48,009 nucleotides of DNA from an uncultured Rubrobacteraceae bacterium (GCA_902806105.1 CADCVI010000050.1:1-48009), one strand, 5' to 3'. Positions 1 through 8,955 are shown, counted from the first letter of the stretch. Program-made: numbers and translations. Notes: generated by a model not told the origin, from the sequence alone.

Positions 1-133
1 ACCTTCCGGCCGGAACCTTGCGAGGTTGTCGATCCTTGTCCGGTTCCGCGCGGTGACCTTTGTTTCGGGTGGTAGCATGCCGCCTGTGGTCGTCTTCGCG
101 GCCGTTCGTTCGCTTTCGAGTAGGAGTATTGCC

Positions 134-934
134 ATGGATTTACAGCTTTCGGGCAAGCGTGCTTTGGTGACCGGATCTACCGCCGGAATAGGTTTTGCGG
201 CTGCTTCGGCGCTCGCCCGCGAAGGGGCCTCGGTGGTGCTCAACGGCCGCACCCCGGAGAGGGTAGAGGAGGCCGTGGGACGTGTCCGGGAGGGTCTGGG
301 CGGCAGCGGCGGCGAGGTCTCCGGGGTTGCGGCGGATCTCGGGGCGGCAGAGGGGGTCGAGGAGATGCTGCGCCAGGTTCCGGAGGTCGACGTGCTGGTC
401 AACAACCTCGGGATCTTCGAGCCGAAGGAGTTCGCGGAGATCACGGACGAGGACTGGTTCCGGTTCTTCGAGACGAACGTGATGAGCGGGGTCAGGCTCG
501 CGCGAGCCTACCTGCCCGGGATGACGGAGCGGGGCTGGGGCAGGATCGTCTTCGTCTCCAGCGAGTCGGCGGTGCAGATACCGGCGGAGATGATCCACTA
601 CGGCATGACGAAGACGGCGCAGCTCGCCATAGCCCGGGGCCTTGCCGAGACTACCCCCGGTACCGGGGTGACCGTCAACTCCGTCCTGCCCGGCCCGACC
701 GCCTCCGAGGGCGTCACGACCTTTGTGGGGCAGATGGCCGAGGCGCAGGGGATGAGCGAGGGCGAGATGGAGCGGGAGTTCTTCCGGTCGGCCCGTCCGT
801 CGTCCCTGCTCGGCCGCTTTATCGAGCCGGGGGAGGTCGCCGCGCTCATAGCCTACGTCGCGAGCCCGTTGTCCTCCGCCACGAACGGGGCCTCCCTGCG
901 CGCCGACGGCGGTGTCGTCCGCTCGATCGTGTAG
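134..934 (+). CDS. SDR-family NAD(P)-dependent oxidoreductase
   Basis: A classical short-chain dehydrogenase/reductase of 266 residues. The Rossmann glycine motif TGSTAGIG is at residues 13-20, NNLG at 90-93, and the catalytic triad fits Ser143, Tyr156 and Lys160 (YGMTK). The C-terminus carries the usual S-x-x-NG-x-x-x-x-x-DGG pattern. I chose the ATG preceded by TAGGAG seven bases upstream; the same frame is open 36 codons further upstream, but that stretch has no family similarity. Substrate cannot be read from sequence. Close relatives are often annotated as 3-oxoacyl-ACP reductase-like, but this gene stands alone, 74 bp before gatC, so a role in fatty acid synthesis is not implied. Confidence 0.93.
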   Translation: MDLQLSGKRALVTGSTAGIGFAAASALAREGASVVLNGRTPERVEEAVGRVREGLGGSGGEVSGVAADLGAAEGVEEMLRQVPEVDVLVNNLGIFEPKEFAEITDEDWFRFFETNVMSGVRLARAYLPGMTERGWGRIVFVSSESAVQIPAEMIHYGMTKTAQLAIARGLAETTPGTGVTVNSVLPGPTASEGVTTFVGQMAEAQGMSEGEMEREFFRSARPSSLLGRFIEPGEVAALIAYVASPLSSATNGASLRADGGVVRSIV

Positions 935-1008
935 CAGAAGGCCCGCCGGGTTACCCCCTGGAAGCTGCGTTAAGATGGGGAGAGATCACGCGAGAGCCGG
1001 AGGTAAAG

Positions 1009-1290
1009 ATGATATCCGAGGAGCAGGTGCGCCACGTCGCCAACCTGGCAAGGCTGGGGTTGACGGACGATGAGGTCGGGAAGATGAGCGGGCAGCTAGG
1101 GGCCATCCTGGACTCCATAGAGCAGATCCAGGAACTGGACCTCGCGGGCGTCCCGCCGACGGCGAACCCCCTGAACCTAACGAACGTCCTCCGGCCCGAC
1201 GAGCCGCACGGGGAGCTCTCGCGGGAAGAAGCCCTAGCCCCCGCCCCGGACGACGCCGACGGCCTCTTCGCCGTCCCGAGGATAGATTAG
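1009..1290 (+). CDS. gatC: Asp-tRNA(Asn)/Glu-tRNA(Gln) amidotransferase subunit C
   Basis: GatC is the small stabilising subunit of the GatCAB complex, which amidates misacylated Glu-tRNA(Gln) and Asp-tRNA(Asn) in the cytoplasm. The 93-residue product has the family pattern: an N-terminal helix with [16 protein letters not shown], a QLGAIL...I..L dimerising helix, and a C-terminal PRI motif (FAVPRID). Length is typical. The ATG follows a GGAGG five bases upstream. gatA begins one base after its stop, so the two are surely co-transcribed. gatB lies about 2.4 kb downstream rather than in the same operon. Confidence 0.96.
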   Translation: MISEEQVRHVANLARLGLTDDEVGKMSGQLGAILDSIEQIQELDLAGVPPTANPLNLTNVLRPDEPHGELSREEALAPAPDDADGLFAVPRID

Positions 1291-1291
1291 C

Positions 1292-2749
1292 GTGGCGAGC
1301 CCGACGGGAAGCGACCTGCTGAACCTCACTGCCTTCGAGCTCGCCGGTGAGATAGGGGCGGGGAACGTCTCCGCGCGCGAGGCCGCCGAGGTCGCCAACG
1401 CGCGCGTCGAGGAGGTCGAGGGCGAGGTGAACGCCTTCGTCACGACGACGCCGGAGATCGCGCTGGAACGCGCCGTCCGCGTCGACGAGGGGAACGGCGC
1501 GAGAAAGCCCTGGGGCGGCGTCCCGATGGCCGTGAAAGACGTCCTCTCCACGCGCGGCGTCAGGACGACGTGCGGCTCGAAGATCCTGAAGGACTTCGAG
1601 CCCCTCTACGACGCCTCGGCGCTCGTCAACTACGGCGATGACCTCGTGATGGTCGGCAAGGCGAACATGGACGAGTTCGCGATGGGCTCCTCGACGGAGA
1701 ACTCGGCCTACGGCGTGACGAGGAACCCGTGGGACCTCGGCCGCGTCCCCGGCGGCTCGTCGGGCGGTTCGGCCGCGGCGGTCGCGGCGGGGATGGGCTG
1801 GTGGGCGCTCGGGACGGATACCGGCGGCTCGGTGCGCCAGCCCGCCGCGCTCTGCGGCATCGTCGGTCTCAAGCCGACCTACGGGCGGGTCTCGCGCTAC
1901 GGGCTCATCGCGTTCGCCTCCTCGCTCGACCAGATCGGGCCGATGACCCGCGACGTCCGGGACTCGGCGCTCCTCCTCCAGGCCATCGCCGGGCACGACC
2001 CGAAGGACGCAACTTCCGCCAACGTCGAGGTCCCGGACTACCTCTCGGGGCTCGAAGGCGGCGTCTCGGGCCTGCGCGTCGGGGTGGTTACGGAGCTCAT
2101 GGGCGAGGGGATCGACCCGGGCGTGCGCGAGGTCGTCGAGCGGACGGTGAAGGATCTAGAAGGGGCCGGGGCCGAGGTGGGGGAGGTCAGCCTGCCGCAT
2201 TCGCGCTACGGGCTGCCCGCCTACTACATCGTGGCTCCGGCCGAGGTCTCGAGCAACCTCGCCCGCTTCGACGGGGTGCGCTACGGCTTGAGGGTCCCGG
2301 CCGAGGGCGTGCACGAGATGTACCGGCAGACGAGGGAAGAAGGCTTCGGGGACGAGGTGAAGCGCAGGATCATGCTCGGCACCTACGCCCTCTCGTCGGG
2401 CTACTACGACGCCTACTACGCCCAGGCCCAGAAGGTCCGCACGAGGATCATCGAGGACTTCCGCGCGGCCTTCTCGCGCTACGACGTGCTCGTCTCCCCG
2501 ACCTCGCCCTCCGTCGCCTTCGGGATCGGCTCGAAGACCGGCGACCCCCTGGCGATGTACGCCCAGGACATCTGCGCCGTCCCGGTGAGCCTCGCAGGCC
2601 TCCCCGCCATAAGCGTCCCCGGTGGCCTGAGCGAGGGCCTCCCCGTCGGCGTCCAGATTGTGAGCGACCACTTCACCGAGAGCATGCTGCTGCGCGCCGC
2701 CCGTGCCGTGGAGCAGGTCGCTGATTTCGATTTCGCTCTGAAACCGTAG
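1292..2749 (+). CDS. gatA: Asp-tRNA(Asn)/Glu-tRNA(Gln) amidotransferase subunit A
   Basis: GatA is the glutaminase subunit of GatCAB and belongs to the amidase-signature family. The Ser-cisSer-Lys triad is visible: Lys82 (MAVKD), cis-Ser156 in the GGSSGGS segment (residues 154-160), and nucleophile Ser180 in TDTGGS. At 485 residues the length is normal. Translation starts with GTG one base after the gatC stop, which suggests coupling. The protein hydrolyses glutamine and hands ammonia to GatB. No separate glnS or asnS is visible here, but the window is too small to judge. Confidence 0.97.
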   Translation: MASPTGSDLLNLTAFELAGEIGAGNVSAREAAEVANARVEEVEGEVNAFVTTTPEIALERAVRVDEGNGARKPWGGVPMAVKDVLSTRGVRTTCGSKILKDFEPLYDASALVNYGDDLVMVGKANMDEFAMGSSTENSAYGVTRNPWDLGRVPGGSSGGSAAAVAAGMGWWALGTDTGGSVRQPAALCGIVGLKPTYGRVSRYGLIAFASSLDQIGPMTRDVRDSALLLQAIAGHDPKDATSANVEVPDYLSGLEGGVSGLRVGVVTELMGEGIDPGVREVVERTVKDLEGAGAEVGEVSLPHSRYGLPAYYIVAPAEVSSNLARFDGVRYGLRVPAEGVHEMYRQTREEGFGDEVKRRIMLGTYALSSGYYDAYYAQAQKVRTRIIEDFRAAFSRYDVLVSPTSPSVAFGIGSKTGDPLAMYAQDICAVPVSLAGLPAISVPGGLSEGLPVGVQIVSDHFTESMLLRAARAVEQVADFDFALKP

Positions 2750-2764
2750 AAGCTGTTGCCTGTA

Positions 2765-3055
2765 TCAGGGCTTCAAGCTCTGTTGCGGCGCGCCCCGGCG
2801 CGGGACGGGCGCGTCGCGCTCGCGGCGCAGCCTCCTCAACCGCTCGACCAGCGTGGATTCTCTGAGCCGGTCCGGACCGTGCCCCGAGGCAGGGTCCGTC
2901 AACACGCCTATCGCCGCGTACTCCTCGTACTCCCGGGCGCAACGCTCGCAGAACGGGACGCCCAGGATCTCGACCGTCGACGGCCGGCCGCACGGATCGC
3001 TCGTCGCGCTCCTCACCCAGCACACCTTCGGTTCTTGACGCCGGAACAGCCCCAT
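2765..3055 (-). CDS. Small cysteine-rich hypothetical protein
   Basis: A 96-residue protein I do not recognise by name. Its centre has Cys residues spaced like a treble-clef or zinc-ribbon site: one in KVCWV, one in DPCGRP, and a CERC pair in PFCERCAREYEEY. The C-terminus is a basic, arginine-rich helix. Start choice is firm: the ATG is preceded by an excellent AAGGAGG with five-base spacing, whereas the open frame 15 codons further upstream has none. It converges on gatA with 15 bp between stops. The paired cysteines suggest zinc binding; partner and role are unknown. Confidence 0.7.
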   Translation of the reverse strand: MGLFRRQEPKVCWVRSATSDPCGRPSTVEILGVPFCERCAREYEEYAAIGVLTDPASGHGPDRLRESTLVERLRRLRRERDAPVPRRGAPQQSLKP

Positions 3056-3221
3056 AACGGCCTCCTTACTCCAAACTTTCCCTTCCGGGTATTTTGTCAC
3101 ACAAATATCAACGACCTTTTAACCTCCGGTTAGGGTACCGTGAAGAATTGTTGGGCGGGGTAACGGAACGCTTACTCTGGCCGCGTTCTTTTTGCCGGTT
3201 TGGCGACGGGTAGGTGGGTAG

Positions 3222-4094
3222 ATGTACGGGATGAAAAAACTAGATGGGCGTTACGCGGATCTTGGGGGCGTGCGGCTGCATTACGTGGAGGCGGGGGAGG
3301 GGCCGCTCGTGGTGCTGCTGCACGGCTTCCCGCAGTTCCATCACATGTGGCGGTTTCAGATACCGGTGCTGGTCGATGCCGGTTTCCGCGTCGTCGCCCC
3401 CGACATGCGCGGCTACAACCTGTCGGACAAGCCGGACGGCATAGAGCATTACCGCATAGAAACCCTCGCGCGCGACGTGGAACAGCTTATCGCCGAGCGT
3501 GGCGAGGAGAGGGCGACCGTGATCGGGCACGACTGGGGCGCCATCGTCGCGTGGTTCGTTGCCATGCAACACGCGAAGCGCGTGGAGAAGCTCGCCATCC
3601 TCAACGTCCCGCACCCGGCCCGCTTCCTCTACGACGGGCTCTCGATGCCCAAGCAGATCCTCAAGAGCTTCTACGTATTTTTCTTTCAGATCCCGCGCCT
3701 CCCGGAGAAGCTCCTGAGCGCAAACGACTTCGCCGTCCTGCGCGCCGGGTTTCGCAGGGACGCGGCAAGGCACGGTGCTTTCTCGGAGGAAGACGTCGAG
3801 CGCTACGTGGAGGCGCTCGCGCGGCCCGGCGCGCTCACCGCCGCCATCAACTACTACCGCGCGCTCTTTCGAGGCCCCTCGAAGACGCGGGAGAAGTTGA
3901 GGAAGATAGAGGCCCCGACCCTCGTGATCTGGGGCGAGAAGGATGCCTTCCTGAGCCGCGAACTGGCCGAGCCCGGACCCCTATGGGTGCCGAACCTGCG
4001 CGTCGAACGCCTCCCGGAAGCGAGCCACTGGGTAGCGGAGGACCGCCCCGAAGAGGTCAACGCGCTCCTCCTGAGCTTCTTGAATGGACCGTAA
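3222..4094 (+). CDS. Alpha/beta hydrolase, epoxide hydrolase-like
   Basis: A 290-residue alpha/beta-hydrolase of the epoxide hydrolase/haloalkane dehalogenase group. The oxyanion motif HGFP is at 34-37, the nucleophile elbow is GHDWG with Asp104, the likely acid is Asp241 (WGEKDAF), and the catalytic histidine is His269 (ASHWV). An aspartate nucleophile followed by Trp fits soluble epoxide hydrolases, and the cap has tyrosines (NYYRALF, 210-216) placed where epoxide hydrolases carry their proton donors. A dehalogenase remains possible. Start support is modest (AGGTGGG upstream); Met4 is an alternative. The gene is monocistronic and convergent with the FHA-GGDEF gene. Confidence 0.88.
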   Translation: MYGMKKLDGRYADLGGVRLHYVEAGEGPLVVLLHGFPQFHHMWRFQIPVLVDAGFRVVAPDMRGYNLSDKPDGIEHYRIETLARDVEQLIAERGEERATVIGHDWGAIVAWFVAMQHAKRVEKLAILNVPHPARFLYDGLSMPKQILKSFYVFFFQIPRLPEKLLSANDFAVLRAGFRRDAARHGAFSEEDVERYVEALARPGALTAAINYYRALFRGPSKTREKLRKIEAPTLVIWGEKDAFLSRELAEPGPLWVPNLRVERLPEASHWVAEDRPEEVNALLLSFLNGP

Positions 4095-4151
4095 GGGGCC
4101 TCACCGGAACAGACGGCACCTTCCGATCTGGGGAGGGACGACGGCCGTTTC

Positions 4152-4988
4152 TTACTCGCAGACGGTGTTTCCACCCGCGCTCTTGGCGCGGTAGAGGCCG
4201 CGGTCGGCGGCGCGGGTGAGGTCTTCGGTGCCGGGGCCGGCTTCGGGGTAGGCGGCGACGCCCAGGGAGAGGGTGGGCGTGACGCTCACGCCGTCGCGCT
4301 CGAAGGTCCGGGCCTCGACGGCGGCCCGGATGCTCTCGGCCGCCACGATCGTCGCCGAGAGGTCCTCCCCGGGTAGGATGACCTGGTACTCGTCGCCGCC
4401 GAAGCGCGTGGCCCGTCTCCCCCCCGACTGCAACGAACCGATAATGCTGCCGACCTCGCCGACCACAAACTCGCCGAGAAGGTGGCCGTGCGCGTCGTTG
4501 ATCTCCTTGAGATTGTCCACGTCGGCCATGATGACGCCGAGGGGCTCCCGCCTCGTCCGCGCCGCCGCGAGGGCGCCCTCGAACTCCTCGTCGAAGCGGG
4601 GCTTGGCGAGAAGGCCGGTGAGATGGTCCTTCTGGAGCGTCTGGAAAAGCTTCTCGTTGAGCTGCGCCCTCAGGGGATCGGGCTCGGAATACTCGACGAG
4701 GCTCTCGCCGATGGCGAGCCTGTCGCCGTTCCTGAGGGGGCGAGCCGCGATCAGGGCCTCGCCGTTGAGCTCGGGGCGGCCCGCGTGCGCCATGGGCTCC
4801 ACAAAGTAGTGGCCCTTCGGACCGGCGAAGATCCTGGCCTCCACCGGCGCCACGGACCCGTCGCGGAGCACGACCTGCGCGCGGAACGGGTCGCCGCCGA
4901 CGATCACCTCGTCCCCTTCCAGGCGGTGGAGGGTGCCGAGGTCCGGTCCCCGCAAGACCATGAGGTGCGCGCTGCGGCCCGCATCCAT
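4152..4988 (-). CDS. FHA domain-GGDEF diguanylate cyclase-like protein
   Basis: A 278-residue soluble protein. Residues about 8-100 resemble a forkhead-associated fold (VIVGGD, then VEARIFAGPKG, then LNGEAL and LRNGDRLAIGE). Residues 115-278 form a GGDEF domain with DHLTGLL, the metal and substrate segment ADVDNLKEINDAHGH (155-169), and active-site loop GGDEY at 197-201, where Tyr replaces the usual Phe. The inhibitory RxxD site is missing (SGGR in its place), so product inhibition is probably absent. The family makes c-di-GMP. The FHA part suggests activity is linked to a phosphothreonine partner, perhaps a Ser/Thr kinase substrate. No EAL or kinase gene is nearby. The ATG has GAGAGGG four bases upstream. 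Confidence 0.88.
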   Translation of the reverse strand: MDAGRSAHLMVLRGPDLGTLHRLEGDEVIVGGDPFRAQVVLRDGSVAPVEARIFAGPKGHYFVEPMAHAGRPELNGEALIAARPLRNGDRLAIGESLVEYSEPDPLRAQLNEKLFQTLQKDHLTGLLAKPRFDEEFEGALAAARTRREPLGVIMADVDNLKEINDAHGHLLGEFVVGEVGSIIGSLQSGGRRATRFGGDEYQVILPGEDLSATIVAAESIRAAVEARTFERDGVSVTPTLSLGVAAYPEAGPGTEDLTRAADRGLYRAKSAGGNTVCE

Positions 4989-5142
4989 GCGTCCCTCTCT
5001 TTCTCAAGAGCCTGCAATCCCAGCAACCGCCGATGGTAACACGGTGCCGCACGGATCCTTCCGCGGGACCGATGGGTGTGGCGGAAGGGGCTGATGTTAG
5101 AATCACGCCCGGGCAGTGAGAGCGAGACAGAGGGTTTTCCGG

Positions 5143-6606
5143 GTGCAGACACAGGAGAGAAGGACCTATCAGGCGGTCATCGGGCTGGAGTTTCACGTAC
5201 ACCTGGCGACCCGGACGAAGATGTTCTGCTCCTGCCGCGTAACCTACGGCGACGAGCCGAACACGCACACCTGCCCCGTGTGTCTCGGGCACCCGGGGGC
5301 TCTCCCGGTCACGAACGAGAAGGCCGTAGAGCTCGGGGTGATGGCGGGGATCGCGCTGAACTGCGAGGTCGCCGACCGCTCGGTCTTCGCGCGCAAAAAC
5401 TACTTCTACCCGGACCTGCCGAAGGGCTACCAGATCTCGCAGTTCGACCTCCCGATCTGCACGGGCGGCCACCTCGACGTGCCGGTCGGTGGCGAGACCG
5501 TTCGCGTCGGCATCACGCGATTGCACCTCGAAGAGGACGCCGCGAAGAACGTCCACGTCGGCGAGTCCGGCCGCATGCACGGCTCCGTCGGATCGATGGT
5601 GGACTTCAACCGCGGCGGGACGCCGCTGATAGAGATCGTCACGGAGCCCGACATCCCATCCCCGGAGGCGGCGCGGGCGACGGCGAACCACGTCAAGGCC
5701 ATCCTCCAGGCCATCGGGGTCTCCGAGGCAGACATGGAGAAGGGCCAGATGCGCTGCGACGCGAACGTCTCCATCCGCAACCCCGACGGCTCCTTCGGCA
5801 CCAAGACCGAGCTCAAGAACATGAACTCGTTCCGCTTCGTCGAGCGCGGCATCGTCCGCGAGCTGGAGCGCCAGCGCGAGATCCTGGAGTCCGGCGGGCG
5901 CGTCCAGCAGGCGACCGTCCACTACGATCCCGTCGCCGACGAGGTCCACGAGCTCCGGAGCAAGGAGTTTGCTCACGACTACCGCTACTTCCCGGAGCCC
6001 GACCTCCTGCCCTTGGAGCTTACGGAGGCTTGGGTCCGCGAGATACGGGAACGCCTCCCCGAGCTCCCCGAGGAGAAGAAGAACCGCTTCGTCGGCGACT
6101 ACGGCCTCACGGACTACGCCGCCAGCGTCCTCACCGCCGACCGCAAGCTCGCCGCCTTCTACGAGGAGGCGGTCCTTGGCGGCGCCGACCCGAGGCAGGC
6201 GGCAAACTGGATCTCCGGCGACCTACAGGCGCTCCTGAACGAGTCGGGGACGGACATCTCGGGCTCGAAGGCGACCCCCGGGCACCTGGTCGAGCTTATC
6301 GGGCTGGTGGACGACGGTACGATCTCCCGCTCCGCCGCCAAGGACGTTCTGGCGGCGGTCTTCCAGACCGGGGACGCACCCTCGGTGGTCGTCGAGCGCG
6401 AGGGCCTCGCCTCCGTCGGCGGGGACGAGCTCGCCGGGATGGTCGACGGCGTCATCGCCGAGAACCCCGACGAGGCCGCGAGGGTCCGGGACGGCGACAA
6501 GAAGGTCATAGGCTTTCTCGTCGGCAAGGTCATGAAGGCGAGCCGCGGCAGCGCCGATGGCGGCCGGGTCCGCACCCTCCTCCTGGAGAAGCTCGACGGG
6601 TCCTGA
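5143..6606 (+). CDS. gatB: Asp-tRNA(Asn)/Glu-tRNA(Gln) amidotransferase subunit B
   Basis: GatB is the kinase/transamidase subunit of GatCAB; it activates the misacylated tRNA with ATP and transfers ammonia. The N-terminus has VIGLEFHVHL and the zinc-type cysteines FCSC and TCPVC, followed by LPKGYQISQFD, MRCDANVS and KTELKNMNS. A YqeY-like tail ends the 487-residue product. I start it at the GTG behind AGAGGG (eight-base spacing); a GTG nine codons upstream is also open but has no ribosome site. A TAGAAT -10-like box lies at 5098-5103. The gene is separated from gatCA by three genes, two of them on the other strand. Confidence 0.96.
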   Translation: MQTQERRTYQAVIGLEFHVHLATRTKMFCSCRVTYGDEPNTHTCPVCLGHPGALPVTNEKAVELGVMAGIALNCEVADRSVFARKNYFYPDLPKGYQISQFDLPICTGGHLDVPVGGETVRVGITRLHLEEDAAKNVHVGESGRMHGSVGSMVDFNRGGTPLIEIVTEPDIPSPEAARATANHVKAILQAIGVSEADMEKGQMRCDANVSIRNPDGSFGTKTELKNMNSFRFVERGIVRELERQREILESGGRVQQATVHYDPVADEVHELRSKEFAHDYRYFPEPDLLPLELTEAWVREIRERLPELPEEKKNRFVGDYGLTDYAASVLTADRKLAAFYEEAVLGGADPRQAANWISGDLQALLNESGTDISGSKATPGHLVELIGLVDDGTISRSAAKDVLAAVFQTGDAPSVVVEREGLASVGGDELAGMVDGVIAENPDEAARVRDGDKKVIGFLVGKVMKASRGSADGGRVRTLLLEKLDGS

Positions 6607-7837
6607 CGAGTCGCCGCGCGTCGGCGTACTGGGTCCGGCGGCGCGCGAGAACGCAGAGCTCGTCCGCGACGCCGGCGGTGAGCCCCTGGTGCTCGCTTTG
6701 CCCGAGACGAGCCCGGGTGGCGGGGCCTCGCTACGCAGGGAATGGGTCGCGGACCAGGCCGAGGTCTCCTGGTCCGCGGCCGGGGCCGATGCCCTGCTCG
6801 TCGTAGGACCGTGCGCGCCCGGGGACCTCGTGGGGTTCGTGCTCGCGGCCCTGCGCCTCGATCTTCCGATGGTCGTCGCCCACGACGACGTCGCGCCCTT
6901 TGATGTGGTCCCGTTTGCCCTCGGGCTCGCGCCCGCCGGGAAGAGCCCTTTCGAGGTCGCCGTCGAGGCTGCCCACCACGGGGAGCCTCGGGTCCTTCAG
7001 CTTGTGGACAACTTCTCCCTGGCGAACGCGCTGCGGGCCGGCCTCTCCGCGGGGGTAGGACCTGAGCTGCTCGTCCATCTCGCCGCCGTCGCGCGGGAGG
7101 CCGGGGTATCGGGCTTCCCCCGCATGACCCGGGTCCTCGCCCCCGAGAGCCCCGTGGTCGCCAGCCCGGCCTGGCTGAGGGAGCACGGGCCCGCCGCCTT
7201 GCTCGCCGCGCTCGGGAGTGCCGTGCACGACGTGCCCACCGTGGCGGGACGGCTGAAAGCAGGCCTGCCGCAAGCTCCGCCGCTTCCGGATGTGGCTGCG
7301 GAACGACTCTTCTTCCCCCGCGGCAGAGCGTCGGGGACACAGGTCGTGTGTCAGGCCAGCGCGGCGACGGAGGAGGTCTCCGGCGAGTGCCGCGTCTTCG
7401 CCTCGGAGAAAGAGGCGGTGCGGGCCGTGGAAGAGGGTGATGTAGGGGAGGGACACCTGCTCGTCGTGGCGGGTTGCGGGGTGCGCGGCGGGCCCGGGCT
7501 TCTCGCCCTGGACGGGTTGGCAAGGGCTCTGGCGGAGGCCGGGGTGGACTTGCCGGTGGTCACGGACGGGGTCGCGCCCAGCGGGCTTCGCGCAAAAGCG
7601 CCCTGGGTCTCGCTCTTCTCCCCCGAGGCGGCATCGGGGGGTGCGATCGGGCTGCTCCGGGACGGCGACAGCCTCCGCTTCGACCTCGTCGAGGGCCGCA
7701 TCCGCACCGGGGTATCCGCCGACGCCCTCGCGAGCCGGGAGCCCTTCGCGCCGCCCGACAGCAACGGCTTCGGTTACGCCGCCCGCTACGCCCGCACGGC
7801 CCTCCCGCCGTTCGAAGGGGCCGGGTTCGGGCAGTAG
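6557..7837 (+). CDS. Degenerate IlvD/Edd (dihydroxy-acid dehydratase)-like protein
   Basis: About 426 residues that align in order with IlvD/Edd dehydratases but are shorter than their usual 550-600. Recognisable blocks: LAALRLDLPMVV (family: AALRLNIPxxF), LLVHLAAVAREAGV (family: xLHLLAIAREAGV), VHDVPTVAGR (family: GDxxTVTGR), FASEKEAVRAV, GGPGLLAL, LPVVTDG, SPEAASGGAIGLLRDGD and the YAARYA tail. The signature CDKxxPG is altered to PCAPG and the conserved SGG after TDG to PSG, and the N-terminal domain is mostly gone, so iron-sulfur binding and catalysis are doubtful. The frame is intact with normal codon bias. It overlaps gatB by about 50 bp and is probably co-transcribed; no clear ribosome site marks the ATG. 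Function unknown. Confidence 0.8.
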   Translation: MAAGSAPSSWRSSTGPDESPRVGVLGPAARENAELVRDAGGEPLVLALPETSPGGGASLRREWVADQAEVSWSAAGADALLVVGPCAPGDLVGFVLAALRLDLPMVVAHDDVAPFDVVPFALGLAPAGKSPFEVAVEAAHHGEPRVLQLVDNFSLANALRAGLSAGVGPELLVHLAAVAREAGVSGFPRMTRVLAPESPVVASPAWLREHGPAALLAALGSAVHDVPTVAGRLKAGLPQAPPLPDVAAERLFFPRGRASGTQVVCQASAATEEVSGECRVFASEKEAVRAVEEGDVGEGHLLVVAGCGVRGGPGLLALDGLARALAEAGVDLPVVTDGVAPSGLRAKAPWVSLFSPEAASGGAIGLLRDGDSLRFDLVEGRIRTGVSADALASREPFAPPDSNGFGYAARYARTALPPFEGAGFGQ

Positions 7838-7995
7838 GGGGACGAAGGGGTACCCCTGCGCGCCCCCCGAGCAGCCTGCGCCGCTCACTATCGGTGCTCC
7901 CGTGTCGCGGCTCCTGGAGGTCGATCAGGAGCATTAGATGTGTGCAAGCGTCTGCCCGTTCCAGGAATGGTGTGGCGCATCCCGCTACTTAGGGG

Positions 7996-8889
7996 TCAGG
8001 GGGTTGCTTTGGGTGGCGGGTTGCTCCCGGTGGAGTGGTTCGAGCCTTTGGCCAATCCCCTGGAGGGAAGATCCGGGCGGGATTCGAGGCCCTGGGCGCG
8101 GCGGGCCTTTTCGAGGCGTAGCTCGCGTTCGAGGGCCTCTATGCATACTTCAAGCTCTGAAACCCTCCATTCCAGGGGGTGCGGCTCCGCCGCTTCGCGG
8201 ACAAGCTCGCCCAGCCCGGGTCCCGGGTCTGGCGGGGTGAGGATCTCGAACGGCTGCGGCGGGCTTTCCAGTTCGGGCGGCGAGATCTCGGCCAGCGCCC
8301 GGTCGACCGCCTCCGCCGGGACCCACCGGTAGCCGTTGATGGTCGAACTTGGCAGATCCTCGCGGTAGATGCGCAGGTTGATCTCCTGCGGTCGTGCCCC
8401 GAGCAGGATCGCCACCTGCTCGGGGGAGTAGTACCGGCGGCACGCCTTCGGCGCCGCGTTTCCGCCCTCGCGAACGGCGACCGCCCTCGCCTCTACCGCC
8501 TCATCCTCGATGGGCGGCTTCCCGGCCCCGTCGGGTCCCGGTAGCTCGACCGCCACGCGCGCGTCCCGCGCCGGGCGGCCCGGCGACCAGGCGTTGCCCC
8601 GCTCCAACACCTCGTGGGGGAGGAGCGACGGGCTGATCCCGAGCGCCGCCGCGGCGAGATCCAGGGCCCCATCGACCGACGGGGCACGGAACTCGCGCCT
8701 CGTCCTCAGACTGCCCCCGGACCTCACGCGCTCCAGCACGGCCTCCACGTCGCTCACGCGCACGAGCCTGCGCGTCGTGCCTACCCTCGTCATCCTCAGC
8801 TCGTGGGTGACGACCATCTCCTCCATCTCTTCCATGGAGATGCCAAGCACTCGCGCCGCCGTCTCCACCTCGTAGAAGATCCTCCCCAT
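7996..8889 (-). CDS. Protein with two excisionase/MerR-type HTH segments and C-terminal coiled coil
   Basis: A 297-residue protein I cannot name. Residues about 6-55 (YEVETAARVLGIS, then RLVRVSDVEAVLERV) look like a MerR/excisionase-type winged helix-turn-helix. A second copy is near 160-215 (YYSPEQVAILLGARPQ, then YRWVPAEAVDRALAEI). Between them is a linker rich in Ala, Pro and Glu. Residues about 240-270 form a charged coiled coil (SELEVCIEALERELRLEKARR), and the tail is disordered. The open frame continues 55 codons upstream, but that stretch overlaps repeated GTCTCGA motifs, and the similarity begins at this ATG. The ribosome site is weak. Likely a DNA-binding protein that bridges two sites or dimerises through the coil. 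Confidence 0.72.
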   Translation of the reverse strand: MGRIFYEVETAARVLGISMEEMEEMVVTHELRMTRVGTTRRLVRVSDVEAVLERVRSGGSLRTRREFRAPSVDGALDLAAAALGISPSLLPHEVLERGNAWSPGRPARDARVAVELPGPDGAGKPPIEDEAVEARAVAVREGGNAAPKACRRYYSPEQVAILLGARPQEINLRIYREDLPSSTINGYRWVPAEAVDRALAEISPPELESPPQPFEILTPPDPGPGLGELVREAAEPHPLEWRVSELEVCIEALERELRLEKARRAQGLESRPDLPSRGLAKGSNHSTGSNPPPKATP

Positions 8890-8908
8890 CCCGCCGCCCG
8901 TGCTCCCC

Positions 8909-8955
8909 GTCTCGACGATACGCGATCCTGTCTCGACCGTTGCCTCGATCGAGAC
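8909..8955 (-). promoter_or_regulatory. Operator-like GTCTCGA repeats upstream of the double-HTH gene
   Basis: The heptamer GTCTCGA occurs at 8909-8915 and 8930-8936, exactly 21 bp apart (two helical turns), and its inverse TCGAGAC at 8949-8955. The cluster lies 20-66 bp upstream of the chosen start of the HTH gene. A weak -35/-10 pair (TTGCGT, 17 bp, TAGGCT on the minus strand) sits just upstream. The arrangement fits autoregulation by a protein with two DNA-binding domains, but if the longer reading frame is real these bases are coding. Confidence 0.4.

Noticed and set aside
140..598. Long open frames on the opposite strand of the SDR and most other genes
   Set aside because: High GC keeps shadow frames open; none carries a ribosome site or family motif.
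7938..8332. Two plus-strand frames before and inside the HTH gene
   Set aside because: They overlap the better-supported minus-strand gene and lack coding character.
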